DNA of 36,090 bases, from contig CACJBM010000011.1 in assembly GCA_902591645.1 (NCBI GenBank), forward strand, positions 1-36,090, written 5' to 3'. A model generated the notes under the pieces. That model searched no databases and had not been told where the DNA came from. It saw only the letters and a list, made by a program, of their open reading frames with translations. The translations under genes and the position numbers were made by a program. Below, piece after piece: positions 1-8,952 of this stretch. The stretch is from an uncultured Verrucomicrobiota bacterium. Lineage in GTDB: Bacteria > Verrucomicrobiota > Verrucomicrobiae > Verrucomicrobiales > DEV007. Position 1 is the stretch's first letter. Every line of letters begins with the position of its first letter.

Positions 1-567
1 AATAGCTGCTCCATCGGCTCATATAGCCTCGGAAATGGACGCACGACATACCTTGGCTCAGTCGGTGGTAATGTTCCGATATCAGAACTTCGCGGCCCCA
101 TAGATACTGTCTCATTTTGGGACGAAGGATCTGCTTCTGGAGAGCCTTTCATTCTGATCAGCTTAAAAGAACAAAAAGCAAAGTTCTATAAAGGCGGGAC
201 CCTGATTGGAATATCAAAAATATCAAGTGGACGAGAAGGCCACAGCACACCGCCAGGAAAATATAAAATCCTGCAAAAAAATGCCGACCATGTATCAAAC
301 ATATATGGAATATGGAAATCGCCCGACGGCATGATCGTCAACGATGACGTTGATCTCCGTAAGCAGCCCGTCCCGCCTCCAGGACTCATTTATGAAGGAG
401 CGCCAATGCCAAATTTTATGCGCATCACTCCTGGAGGAGTTGGCATGCATGCAGGCTATATACCAGGATACCCCGCCTCTCACGGATGCATCCGAATGCC
501 TGAAAGAATGTCACAAGCGTTTTTCCATAACGTTTCATTAGGGACTAAAGTCATTGTTGAGCCATGA
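1..567 (+). CDS. L,D-transpeptidase (YkuD domain), 5' end missing
   Basis: This is the C-terminal 188 residues of a protein whose start lies outside the window; the frame is open from base 1. The end of the protein carries the YkuD catalytic signature: a His in MHAGYIPG followed by SHGCIRMP, where the Cys is the nucleophile. Enzymes of this family make meso-DAP to meso-DAP cross-links in peptidoglycan or attach lipoproteins to it, and work in the periplasm. A TPPGKY segment earlier in the domain is also typical of YkuD proteins. The gene ends at TGA 565-567. It is followed at once by an inverted repeat and then by a rhodanese gene on the same strand. The family is clear; the exact role (cross-linking or protein anchoring) cannot be read from this fragment. 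Confidence 0.9.
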   Translation, partial: NSCSIGSYSLGNGRTTYLGSVGGNVPISELRGPIDTVSFWDEGSASGEPFILISLKEQKAKFYKGGTLIGISKISSGREGHSTPPGKYKILQKNADHVSNIYGIWKSPDGMIVNDDVDLRKQPVPPPGLIYEGAPMPNFMRITPGGVGMHAGYIPGYPASHGCIRMPERMSQAFFHNVSLGTKVIVEP

Positions 568-570
568 CCT

Positions 571-599
571 CCATTGAATCAGACAACTTGATTCAATGG
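571..599 (+). repeat. Perfect 10-bp inverted repeat over the rhodanese start codon
   Basis: The arms CCATTGAATC (571-580) and GATTCAATGG (590-599) are exact reverse complements separated by nine bases. The right arm contains the ATG (596-598) of the downstream rhodanese gene. In RNA this would form a stem-loop starting three bases after the transpeptidase stop codon. No T-run follows, so it is not a typical intrinsic terminator. It could hide the translation start, mark an RNA processing site or bind a protein. Confidence 0.7.
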
Positions 600-922
600 A
601 AATAAGCCCATCCAAACTCAATGATTGGTTGAATGGAATAGCCTCTTCTTCATTTCACCTCATTGATTGCAGAGAACAAGAAGAATGGGACATCTGCCAC
701 ATCAAAGGAGCAAGACTCATGCCCCTGTCAGTCTTTGAAGAATCAGTTATTAAATTCAAAGGTTCTGAATCAATGACATTCGTTATATATTGTCACCATG
801 GAATCCGTTCTTTGAATGCGACTCATCAGATGAGATCAAAAGGATTTCAGAACTCCTATAGCCTAGCGGGAGGAATAGAGAGATGGTCTAATGATATTGA
901 CCCTACAATCGCAAGATACTAA
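596..922 (+). CDS. Single-domain rhodanese-like sulfurtransferase
   Basis: A 108-residue protein made of one rhodanese domain. The CH2A-like segment [19 protein letters not shown] is near residues 21-39. The active-site loop CHHGIRS has its catalytic Cys at residue 66 and ends in the usual Arg. An AGGIERW segment at 91-97 is also characteristic. Such proteins carry persulfide sulfur between donors and acceptors in the cytoplasm; the substrate cannot be told from sequence. ATG 596 is the first possible start, because the frame is closed by TGA at 575-577 with no other start between. No Shine-Dalgarno sequence is visible, and the start codon sits in an inverted repeat. The gene follows the L,D-transpeptidase by 28 bases. 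Its stop codon overlaps the argG stop codon on the other strand. Confidence 0.88.
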   Translation: MEISPSKLNDWLNGIASSSFHLIDCREQEEWDICHIKGARLMPLSVFEESVIKFKGSESMTFVIYCHHGIRSLNATHQMRSKGFQNSYSLAGGIERWSNDIDPTIARY

Positions 923-2223
923 TTGTCCTCTGCCTGAGGATTCCTATTTCTGGCAAATGTACGAAGCCGAAGCCCATTAAGCCTTATGAAACCTGTCGCA
1001 TCATCTTGATCATAAGCTTCTTCAGCGCCTCCTTCCATAGTAGCAACGTCCTCATTATAAAGGCTCTTATCGCTCCTCACTCCTGCAGCAATCACATTCC
1101 CTTTATATAACTTCAAACGAACCTCTCCACTCACATTTTTCTGACTCTCAGAAATAAGAGCTTGGATAGCTTCACGCTCAGGAGCAAACCAAAATCCATT
1201 ATAAACTAGTTCCGAATACTTAGGAATAAGACTATCACGAAGATGCATCACCTCCCTGTCCATTGTAAGACTTTCAATTATCCGATGAGCTTCAAATAGA
1301 ATGGCCCCGCCAGGAGTTTCATAAACTCCCCTACTCTTCATTCCTACGAATCTATTTTCCACCATATCTACTCGACCAATTCCATGTTTACCTCCTAGAG
1401 AATTTAATACCATCATGACTCCGTAAGCTGAAAAAAGCGTATAATCACCATTCTCCCCTAATGAATTAAGACCGAGCTTCTCTGACAACTCCACCAAGCC
1501 GTCAAATGTTAAACCGATTGGATTTCCATTCTCGAAAAGAATCTGCACATATTCTGGATCATCAGGTGCATCTTGTGGCGACGCTGACAACACATACATG
1601 TCACGGCAATCCTCTCCACTCGCGTCATACCATGGATCCTCTAATATTCCACTTTCAAAACTGATATGCAGGAGGTTCCTATCCATCGAGTAAGGTTTTG
1701 CCGCACTGGCCTGAACTGGAATTCCTTCCTTCTCTGCATATTCAATCATTTCAGCTCGGCCAGGGAATTCAGCACGAAAGTCAGCCATTCTCCAAGGGGC
1801 AATCATTTCAAGTTCAGGTGCCAAAGAATCCGTGGACAGCTCGAATCTGACTTGATCATTACCTTTACCTGTCGCCCCATGAGCTAACGCTTGGGCCCCC
1901 TCTTCCCTGGCCACATCTATCATCCCTTTAGCTATGACAGGCCTTGCTATACTCGTTCCTAGCCAATACTTACCTTCATAAATGGCTCCTGCTTGAAACA
2001 TTGGAAAGATAAAATCTTCAGCAAATTCCTCCTTCAAATCTCCTATATAACATTTTGATGCTCCGGTATTCAGTGCCTTTTCCTCGAGCCCATCCAGCTC
2101 TTCTCCCTGACCCACATCGGCGCAATAGGCTATGACCTCTGCATCAAAACGCTTTTTTAACCATATTAATAAGACAGAGGTGTCCAACCCCCCTGAATAT
2201 GCGACAACAATCTTTTTGCTCAT
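919..2223 (-). CDS. argG: Argininosuccinate synthase
   Basis: A 434-residue ArgG. It joins citrulline and aspartate using ATP, the penultimate step of arginine synthesis, in the cytoplasm. The N-terminal ATP-pyrophosphatase P-loop is clear ([10 protein letters not shown], residues 8-17). The [15 protein letters not shown] and APWR segments of the synthase domain follow. The protein is about 30 residues longer than the usual 400, including a C-terminal tail after the conserved [14 protein letters not shown] segment. ATG 2223 lies 41 bp from the divergent crcB start. No other arginine genes are nearby. The 3' end overlaps the rhodanese stop codon tail to tail. Confidence 0.97.
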   Translation of the reverse strand: MSKKIVVAYSGGLDTSVLLIWLKKRFDAEVIAYCADVGQGEELDGLEEKALNTGASKCYIGDLKEEFAEDFIFPMFQAGAIYEGKYWLGTSIARPVIAKGMIDVAREEGAQALAHGATGKGNDQVRFELSTDSLAPELEMIAPWRMADFRAEFPGRAEMIEYAEKEGIPVQASAAKPYSMDRNLLHISFESGILEDPWYDASGEDCRDMYVLSASPQDAPDDPEYVQILFENGNPIGLTFDGLVELSEKLGLNSLGENGDYTLFSAYGVMMVLNSLGGKHGIGRVDMVENRFVGMKSRGVYETPGGAILFEAHRIIESLTMDREVMHLRDSLIPKYSELVYNGFWFAPEREAIQALISESQKNVSGEVRLKLYKGNVIAAGVRSDKSLYNEDVATMEGGAEEAYDQDDATGFIRLNGLRLRTFARNRNPQAEDN

Positions 2224-2225
2224 AC

Positions 2226-2261
2226 TGGACGAAACACTAGGTCAGAGGTTAATCTTGTCAA
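2226..2261. promoter_or_regulatory. Putative face-to-face promoters for argG and crcB
   Basis: On the minus strand a perfect -35 box TTGACA (2256-2261) lies 16 bases from a weak -10 box TAGTGT (2234-2239), pointing to argG. On the plus strand TGGACG (2226-2231) lies 18 bases from TAATCT (2250-2255), pointing to crcB. The two promoters occupy the same 36 bases. Either would start RNA within a few bases of its ATG, so both messages would be leaderless or nearly so. The -10 boxes are weak matches. Confidence 0.4.
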
Positions 2262-2264
2262 TCC

Positions 2265-2639
2265 ATGCAATCACTGATCGCTTTAATTTATGTAGGAATC
2301 GGCGGATTCTTTGGGGCAATTTGCCGCTGGAGTTTGGGTTCGATGCTCAAAAAATCTTTAGGCGACCCTTCTTTTCCTTATCCAACATTGCTCATTAACC
2401 TCATGGGATGCTTCGCAATTGGTATAGCCTATTCTATATGGGAAAATAATAATACAGCAAAATTATTTATCATTATTGGCTTCCTTGGAGGCTTCACCAC
2501 GTTTTCAACGTTCGGGTTAGAATTATTAACTTTAATCCGCGCAGGATCATTAGGCATGGCTGCCCTTTATGTGAGCATCAGTAGCTTCCTAGGTATATTT
2601 CTTGTATGGCTAGGAATGACTATTGCCAAATTAAATTGA
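2265..2639 (+). CDS. crcB: Fluoride ion channel CrcB/FluC
   Basis: A 124-residue membrane protein with four hydrophobic segments, the normal size for a Fluc channel. It exports fluoride across the inner membrane as a dual-topology dimer. Family marks are GGFFGAICRW near the N terminus with its conserved Arg, the pore Asn in LLINLMGCF (about residue 45), and GGFTTFSTF (about 75-83) with the Phe and Thr residues that line the pore. ATG 2265 is the first start after an in-frame stop at 2250. An AGAGG at 2244-2248 is too far away to be a convincing ribosome site. I see no fluoride riboswitch in the 41-base leader. It converges with tpiA. Confidence 0.95.
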   Translation: MQSLIALIYVGIGGFFGAICRWSLGSMLKKSLGDPSFPYPTLLINLMGCFAIGIAYSIWENNNTAKLFIIIGFLGGFTTFSTFGLELLTLIRAGSLGMAALYVSISSFLGIFLVWLGMTIAKLN

Positions 2640-2675
2640 CACCTTTACCTCGTAACAGCCAATCCCTATATATCT

Positions 2676-3446
2676 TTAATCCGATACGGCTGCATTCTTA
2701 CAAATATCTGCAAAACTTTGCGGATCAAGACTCGCTCCACCAACTAATGCTCCGTCAACATCCTCCTGCCCCATAAGCTCTTTTGTGTTATCAGGCTTCA
2801 CGCTACCTCCGTACTGGATTCGGATCTGGTCTGCTACGCTATCACCAAAAATATCTCTAATCACAGCCCGCGTAAATGCATGAGCCTCTTGGGCCTGCTC
2901 GGGAGTTGCCGTACGGCCTGTTCCTATGGCCCAAACCGGTTCATAAGCTATAACAGTTCCGGTCATATTCTCAGAATCCAAATCCTTTAACCCTTCTTCG
3001 AGCTGCCTCCTTAAGACTGTTTCTATTTCACCACCATCGCGCTCTTCTAGTGTTTCACCTATACAAAAAATCGGCTTAACACCAGCGGCATGAAGAGACT
3101 TAGCCTTCGCATTAATTAACGCATCATCCTCTCCGAAAATGGCACGTCGCTCACTATGGCCAATGATGACATAATCAACTCCTATATCTTTCAGCATACC
3201 TATACTAATTTCTCCTGTAAAAGCACCACTTTCTTCAAAATGACAATTTTGTGCTGCGAGTGCAGTCGTTTCACTATTAATTAAAGATTCCTTAGATGCG
3301 GGCAGAGCAATGAATGCTGGAGCAATTGCAATATCAACGAGGCTAGATCCCCCAACTAAATTTTCAAATTCTTCAATGAATTGCACAGCCTCTGTTGCTG
3401 TCTTATTCATCTTCCAGTTAGCTGCAATGATTGGTTTACGGTTCAT
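2676..3446 (-). CDS. tpiA: Triosephosphate isomerase
   Basis: A 256-residue TIM-barrel enzyme that interconverts dihydroxyacetone phosphate and glyceraldehyde 3-phosphate. The substrate-binding NWKMN (residues 11-15), the catalytic His in IIGHSERR and the catalytic Glu in AYEPVWAIGTG are all present. So are the phosphate-binding IQYGGSV and the GALVGGASL segment near the C terminus. It is the last gene of a gap-pgk-tpiA set on the minus strand, 42 bp after pgk, so probably co-transcribed. No clear terminator follows in the 36 bp before the convergent crcB stop. Confidence 0.98.
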   Translation of the reverse strand: MNRKPIIAANWKMNKTATEAVQFIEEFENLVGGSSLVDIAIAPAFIALPASKESLINSETTALAAQNCHFEESGAFTGEISIGMLKDIGVDYVIIGHSERRAIFGEDDALINAKAKSLHAAGVKPIFCIGETLEERDGGEIETVLRRQLEEGLKDLDSENMTGTVIAYEPVWAIGTGRTATPEQAQEAHAFTRAVIRDIFGDSVADQIRIQYGGSVKPDNTKELMGQEDVDGALVGGASLDPQSFADICKNAAVSD

Positions 3447-3488
3447 AGTTATAATTGGGTTAATCTAATTTTAATATCATCAAAAATT

Positions 3489-4688
3489 TCACGCGTCATC
3501 AAGAGCAGCGACTCCAGGTAATACTTTTCCTTCCAATAATTCAAGAGAAGCTCCTCCTCCAGTTGATATGAATGTGACCTGATCAGCAAATCCAAACTGC
3601 TTAACCGCAGTCACTGAATCACCTCCACCGATGATACTAACTGCTCCACTAGCAGCCACTGCTTCTGCGACTGATTGGGTCCCTTTAGAAAAAGCATCTA
3701 TCTCAAATACCCCCATTGGACCATTCCATACGATGGTCCCTGCACCTTTTATAATTTCACAAAACTCTTGAATCGCTTGGTTCCCAATGTCCAAACCTTC
3801 CCAACCATCGCGAATCGATCCTCCATCATCGTAAGGTTCTATGTTCCTAACGTTCGCCTCATTAGAAAAATCATCAGCCTCAAGACTATCAGCAGGGAGC
3901 ATCAAATTAACGCCCCTGTTGTGAGCCTCTTCCAAAAGGCCTCGGGCAATCGGAATATCTTCATCAACGGCATAACTCTCACCTATTGGATGGCCCTGGG
4001 CTTTTCTAAATGCATATTGCATCGCTCCTCCTATCAATATTGTGTCTGCCTTATCAAGCAATGCTCTGATAACTCCTATCTTATCAGAAACTTTCTTCCC
4101 GCCTAAAATAACAACGAAAGGACGTGCAGGATCTTTTAGCTCTTCTTTGAGATACTTAAGTTCCCTTTCTAACAGAAAACCCATAGCACATTCGCCAACG
4201 TGGCTCGCAACGCCGGCAGTTGAAGCATGTGCCCGGTGAGCTGTCCCAAATGCATCGTTAACATAGACGTCCGTAAGTTCCGATAATTGTCTCGAAAAGG
4301 CCTCATCATTTTCAGTCTCCTCCTTGTAAAAGCGTACATTCTCCAAAAGCAATACTTCACCTTCACTTAACTCATCGATCGCTCCATTGACCTTCTCGCC
4401 TACACAGTCATCAACGAATGAGACATTCTTGCCTATCAATTGACCGAGCCTTGTGGCCACAACTTTCAAAGAAAAATCAGGATTTCTTTCACCCCCCGGC
4501 CTGCCTAAATGCGAACAAAGGATCACCTTAGCTCCATTATCAAGCAAATGTTTGATAGTGGGAACTGCTCCATCGATACGAGTATCATCGGTTATGTGAC
4601 CCTCATCATCTAATGGGACATTAAAGTCGCATCTCACAAGAACCTTACGTCCACTTAATGAAATATCACGGATCGTCTTCTTGGGCAT
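3489..4688 (-). CDS. pgk: Phosphoglycerate kinase
   Basis: A 399-residue monomeric glycolytic kinase of normal length. It transfers phosphate from 1,3-bisphosphoglycerate to ADP. The N-terminal signature VLVRCDFNVPL (residues 16-26), the SHLGRPGGE substrate loop, the hinge-region VVILGGKKVSDKI and the nucleotide-binding GGGDSVTA near the C terminus are all visible. The order gap-pgk-tpiA on one strand matches the next steps of the pathway. It is separated from gap by 80 bp that hold a strong hairpin, so its level may be set partly by read-through or RNA processing. Confidence 0.98.
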   Translation of the reverse strand: MPKKTIRDISLSGRKVLVRCDFNVPLDDEGHITDDTRIDGAVPTIKHLLDNGAKVILCSHLGRPGGERNPDFSLKVVATRLGQLIGKNVSFVDDCVGEKVNGAIDELSEGEVLLLENVRFYKEETENDEAFSRQLSELTDVYVNDAFGTAHRAHASTAGVASHVGECAMGFLLERELKYLKEELKDPARPFVVILGGKKVSDKIGVIRALLDKADTILIGGAMQYAFRKAQGHPIGESYAVDEDIPIARGLLEEAHNRGVNLMLPADSLEADDFSNEANVRNIEPYDDGGSIRDGWEGLDIGNQAIQEFCEIIKGAGTIVWNGPMGVFEIDAFSKGTQSVAEAVAASGAVSIIGGGDSVTAVKQFGFADQVTFISTGGGASLELLEGKVLPGVAALDDA

Positions 4689-4710
4689 TATCTATAAAGA
4701 TTCACTAGAG

Positions 4711-4742
4711 ACTAAAGGCACCCCGACAGGGGTGCCTTTAGT
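4711..4742 (-). terminator. Strong 14-bp hairpin between gap and pgk
   Basis: The arms ACTAAAGGCACCCC (4711-4724) and GGGGTGCCTTTAGT (4729-4742) are perfectly complementary around a GACA loop. Downstream on the minus strand the sequence is CTCTAGTGAATC, without the T-run of an intrinsic terminator. It is therefore more likely a partial attenuator, an RNase-resistant 3' stabiliser for gap mRNA or a processing site than a full stop. The flanks TTCACTA (4701-4707) and TAGTGAA (4739-4745) offer an alternative pairing. Confidence 0.6.
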
Positions 4743-4768
4743 GAAAATAATTCTAATTAATATAAAAG

Positions 4769-5785
<1,017 letters not shown>

Positions 5786-5811
5786 TCAGTTTTGTTACTA
5801 TAAGGCGTGAT

Positions 5812-5840
5812 ACTAAAGCAAGGTGTCTTGCTAACGTCAA
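5812..5840 (-). promoter_or_regulatory. Putative gap promoter with a palindromic spacer
   Basis: On the minus strand TTGACG (5835-5840) is a five-of-six -35 box. TTTAGT (5812-5817) is a four-of-six -10 box, 17 bases away. The perfect inverted repeat AGCAAG-N4-CTTGCT (5817-5832) fills the spacer. A repressor bound there would cover the promoter. Predicted transcription begins about 35 bases before the gap ATG. Confidence 0.5.
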
Positions 5841-5893
5841 CAGACTTACCTGAGCAGACTGAATAAACTTATAAATAAATAATAATCAAGAAG

Positions 5894-5910
5894 TTATACT
5901 TACAGTATAA
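5894..5910. repeat. 7-bp inverted repeat between M16 peptidase and gap
   Basis: TTATACT (5894-5900) and AGTATAA (5904-5910) pair across three bases. On the minus strand a run of eight T lies just before it, about 11 bases past the peptidase stop codon, not after it as in a standard terminator. It may take part in 3' end formation of the peptidase mRNA, but the order of elements is wrong for a textbook terminator. Confidence 0.3.
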
Positions 5911-5928
5911 AAAAAATTTTAAACGGAT

Positions 5929-8769
5929 TTAAGGGGCCTTATCCAAAGAAGACTCTTTCGGAACGATTTTAGCACTGACTGAACTGCCTTCACTCAGATA
6001 TTTTTCAGCCAGAGAATTTATATCACTGACCTTAATTGACTGATAATCCTTCAGCATTGTTTTAGCCCAATTAAGCTTTTGAGGAAATTCCTGCGAGCTC
6101 AAAGAAACTGTCCTCAGCCAATATGCATTCTGCCGAAGTTGCTGCTCAATGCTGTTCAATAAGGGTTTAATGGCCCTCTCAAGTTCATCTTCAGTGATTC
6201 CTTTAGATGCTAATGCTGTTCCGATTCCCTCGACCACATTTACAATTTTCTCAGCCTGAGGTGGATCAACAGTAATTACTGACATTAAATATCCGTACCC
6301 TTCATATGTATCGCTAGGAATGTGCCGCGCATATGGACTATATGCCTCTCCTAATTCTTCTCTTACTTTACTACGGAGTCGATCTGCAAAAATCGCACCC
6401 AAAACACTCAGGCGTCTTGTCCTGCTAATGTCCCATATATCTTGAGTTGGCCAATATACCCCTACCATCCCCTTAGGAATCTCGGACTCAAAAACAAACG
6501 CCTTAGATTGACCTTTTACCGGAAAACTTATCCTTCTCTCACCAGTAAATTCCATTTTATTAATTCTCCTTGCTGGAAGGGCTCCAAGAGTTTTCGAAAC
6601 GGCATCGATCACTAGTTTTTCCTCAAAATCTCCAACTATGCCTATTTCCATATAAGCACTTTCCAAAGTATCTGAAAGCCAATCCTTGACCTCTCCTATT
6701 GTCCTTTTTGTGATTTCGGGCCGTGAAGGAAATCCAGCACGAAAATCATCTGATTTGAGAAATCTGTCTACCCTGTCCTGCAGCACTCCCATTGGAGTAT
6801 GAGCAAGTTGCGTGTAAAGAGGATCGAGTTGATTTTGAAATTGCCTCAGAGCCTCTTCCCTATAACCAGGCTCTACTATATAAGCTGTCATTAATTGCAA
6901 CGCGTTGATAAGGTCTTTACGGTTAGTTGATCCACTGTATATAAAAGCATCTTCATCTACGGCAAAAGATCCGCTAACTGTTTTACCTGCAAAAATGCGT
7001 CGAAGTTCATCCGTACTGTGTTGCTTTAAACCTCCTGCAGTAAAAATCGCTGATGCAACTGTTGCTAGACCCGGCTTATCTTTGGGCATAGATAGCATCC
7101 CGGAACCGATCCTTGCACCTATCGATATCGAATCTTTCTCGTAGTCTGTTCTTTTAAGATTTAGCCTCACATTATTTGAGAAGCGCAACTGCACGACTCC
7201 GAGTTCCTCATCCTCTTTCCTTTCAACTATCTGCCCCGGTTTTCCGAAGTTTTTATATGCAAATTCTGCCTTGTCCTCCTTCTTGAGCGGGTTGACCCCT
7301 TTTGATTTCGAACTCAAATATGCTTCCTGGATTCGGCTGTCCGCTTTTTTAAGTTCAATATTACCGCCTATGAAAATCTGCCGATCATTGGATTCCCAAG
7401 CCTCCTTCAATTCTCCGTGACACGCTTCTGCAGTAATTAAAGAAAGATTCTTATTCAACCAATCCATGTCTTGTTTAGGACTAGTAAAAACTTTTTTCCC
7501 TGAAATTGATCGAGCCAGCGCATCAGCAAGGCCCCTTGATTTACGAGAAACGGAACTCCGTAAAGCTTGCTCATATGCGTTACGGAGAGTAGCAGAAACC
7601 TCTTCAAATTCGCTCTGATTAAAACCATAAGTCAGAGCTCTTCTAATTTCCTGTTCAGCTACATGCAACGCTCCCTCCCAATTTTCAGGTTCACTGGTCA
7701 CATAAACACTTGCGAACTGTGCGAAATCCAGAAAATCCTGTGCATAGGAACCACCGCCAGTTATTACCGCATCCTTCTTTTTAGCGAGCTCTGAAATACG
7801 GTTATCAATAATATGGTTAGCAATGAAAAGTTTTAAGTTCCTGACATTCTTTTTAGTGTCATCTGGTTCCCACGAGTAGGGTTTTACGACCTCAATACTA
7901 ACATTAGTTTCAGTCGCTTCTTTTTCATAGTGCGTCTTAGTAATTACACCTCTTCCAACCGTGATTTTCCCAAGGTCAGGATCTTTCAGAGGAGATTTTT
8001 GTGATGGCATTGATGAGAAATTCTTCTTAATCATTGCAATAATGCTATCCTTTTTGACCGCTCCAACGACCACGATAGACATGCGTTCAGGTGTGTACCA
8101 AGTTCTATAAAAGTCCATGAAGGTCTTTCGACCTGCCCCTTTTATTACTTTTTTGGTGCCTATCGGAAATCGTTTACTTATTAATGAATCCGGAAGAGCA
8201 AACTTATATGCTTCTTTTTGCGTTCTCCATTCAGCAGAATCTCGAGTAATTAATTCACTTAAAATTACGCCCCGTTCCTTCTCTATTTCTGCTCCACTCA
8301 TAAGCATTCCGTCTGCATAATCACGGAACAATAACATTGCTCTCTTAATCAAATTTTCTTCTGGCTTAGGCAACTCAAGCTTGTATACCGTTTCTTTAAA
8401 TGAGGTATGTGCATTAGTATCGCCTCCAAAAGACATCCCCAATCGTTGGAAATACTCTACCATTTCCCCAGCTGGAAAATTCTTGGTTCCATTGAAGGCC
8501 ATATGTTCAATGAAATGGGCAAGACCCTGCTGCTCTTCATTTTCCATTAAGGAACCAGCATCCACATAAAGCCTCATACTTATTCTCTCTGGTGGTTCAG
8601 AATGAGGCATCACGGCATATCGAAGCCCATTCTCAAGGACTCCGAATGTCACTGCAGGATCAGGAGCAATGTCACTAGTATCATGAGCCCAATTAACTTG
8701 CTCTTTAGCTGTAGAAATCTGAGCAATGAGAAGTATGTGAAAAAGAATAAAAACTTTAATGGTGTTCAT
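5929..8769 (-). CDS. Exported M16 (insulinase-type) zinc peptidase
   Basis: A 946-residue protein with a hydrophobic signal peptide (residues 1 to about 21, ending ISTA). The zinc motif HFIEH is at residues 85-89 (inverted HxxEH), and the third ligand is probably Glu165 in EKERGVI. Two tandem M16 halves are expected at this length; only the first carries the HxxEH motif, as is usual. The whole resembles pitrilysin/PqqL-type periplasmic peptidases. The family degrades short peptides inside a closing chamber; the substrate here is unknown. It stands alone, 158 bp upstream of gap on the same strand. A promoter and two palindromes lie upstream. A T-rich stretch follows the stop codon. Confidence 0.92.
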   Translation of the reverse strand: MNTIKVFILFHILLIAQISTAKEQVNWAHDTSDIAPDPAVTFGVLENGLRYAVMPHSEPPERISMRLYVDAGSLMENEEQQGLAHFIEHMAFNGTKNFPAGEMVEYFQRLGMSFGGDTNAHTSFKETVYKLELPKPEENLIKRAMLLFRDYADGMLMSGAEIEKERGVILSELITRDSAEWRTQKEAYKFALPDSLISKRFPIGTKKVIKGAGRKTFMDFYRTWYTPERMSIVVVGAVKKDSIIAMIKKNFSSMPSQKSPLKDPDLGKITVGRGVITKTHYEKEATETNVSIEVVKPYSWEPDDTKKNVRNLKLFIANHIIDNRISELAKKKDAVITGGGSYAQDFLDFAQFASVYVTSEPENWEGALHVAEQEIRRALTYGFNQSEFEEVSATLRNAYEQALRSSVSRKSRGLADALARSISGKKVFTSPKQDMDWLNKNLSLITAEACHGELKEAWESNDRQIFIGGNIELKKADSRIQEAYLSSKSKGVNPLKKEDKAEFAYKNFGKPGQIVERKEDEELGVVQLRFSNNVRLNLKRTDYEKDSISIGARIGSGMLSMPKDKPGLATVASAIFTAGGLKQHSTDELRRIFAGKTVSGSFAVDEDAFIYSGSTNRKDLINALQLMTAYIVEPGYREEALRQFQNQLDPLYTQLAHTPMGVLQDRVDRFLKSDDFRAGFPSRPEITKRTIGEVKDWLSDTLESAYMEIGIVGDFEEKLVIDAVSKTLGALPARRINKMEFTGERRISFPVKGQSKAFVFESEIPKGMVGVYWPTQDIWDISRTRRLSVLGAIFADRLRSKVREELGEAYSPYARHIPSDTYEGYGYLMSVITVDPPQAEKIVNVVEGIGTALASKGITEDELERAIKPLLNSIEQQLRQNAYWLRTVSLSSQEFPQKLNWAKTMLKDYQSIKVSDINSLAEKYLSEGSSVSAKIVPKESSLDKAP

Positions 8770-8792
8770 AATAAATTAATTGCAAAGAGTCT

Positions 8793-8822
8793 CTTATAGA
8801 GTTGCTCAAATTTGAGTTTGAA
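8793..8822 (-). promoter_or_regulatory. Putative M16 peptidase promoter
   Basis: On the minus strand TTCAAA (8817-8822) lies 18 bases before TATAAG (8793-8798, five of six to the -10 consensus). The perfect 12-bp palindrome CTCAAATTTGAG (8805-8816) occupies the spacer next to the -35 box. Transcription would start roughly 15-20 bases before the peptidase ATG. Confidence 0.4.
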
Positions 8823-8840
8823 ACTGTTAGTTCCTAGTTT

Positions 8841-8850
8841 GAAGCGCTTC
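8841..8850. promoter_or_regulatory. LacI-family-like operator GAAGCGCTTC
   Basis: A perfect 10-bp palindrome with a central CG step and the AANCGNTT core seen in operators of LacI/GalR-family repressors. It lies 72 bp before the M16 peptidase start and about 100 bp before the divergent small gene. No LacI-family regulator is encoded in the window. A 10-bp palindrome is short enough to occur by chance. Confidence 0.35.
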
Positions 8851-8893
8851 GTATTTTTCTCAATTAGTTATGATTGCTTTATTTTTGAGATTG

Positions 8894-8922
8894 TTACGAA
8901 ATCTTCAATCTAATGGTATAGA
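8894..8922 (+). promoter_or_regulatory. Possible promoter of the 46-codon gene
   Basis: TTACGA (8894-8899) and TATAGA (8917-8922) are 17 bases apart, with further A/T-rich sequence (GAATATATAG) after them. The matches are modest, but the position fits a start about 25 bases before the small gene. Confidence 0.25.
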
Positions 8923-8952
8923 ATATATAGCAGAGTAAAGGAAGTTTTCAGC

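Noticed and set aside
2224..2264. Fluoride riboswitch before crcB
   Set aside because: Only 41 bases separate the crcB and argG starts, and I cannot find the conserved pseudoknot elements of the crcB RNA motif.
3675..4106. 143-codon plus-strand frame inside pgk
   Set aside because: It is antisense to a fully conserved phosphoglycerate kinase gene and its product shows no recognisable domain, so it is a shadow frame.
8870..8938. 22-codon leader frame ending just before the 46-codon gene
   Set aside because: It has no ribosome site, its start would precede the candidate promoter's -10 box, and the product shows no recognisable attenuator pattern.
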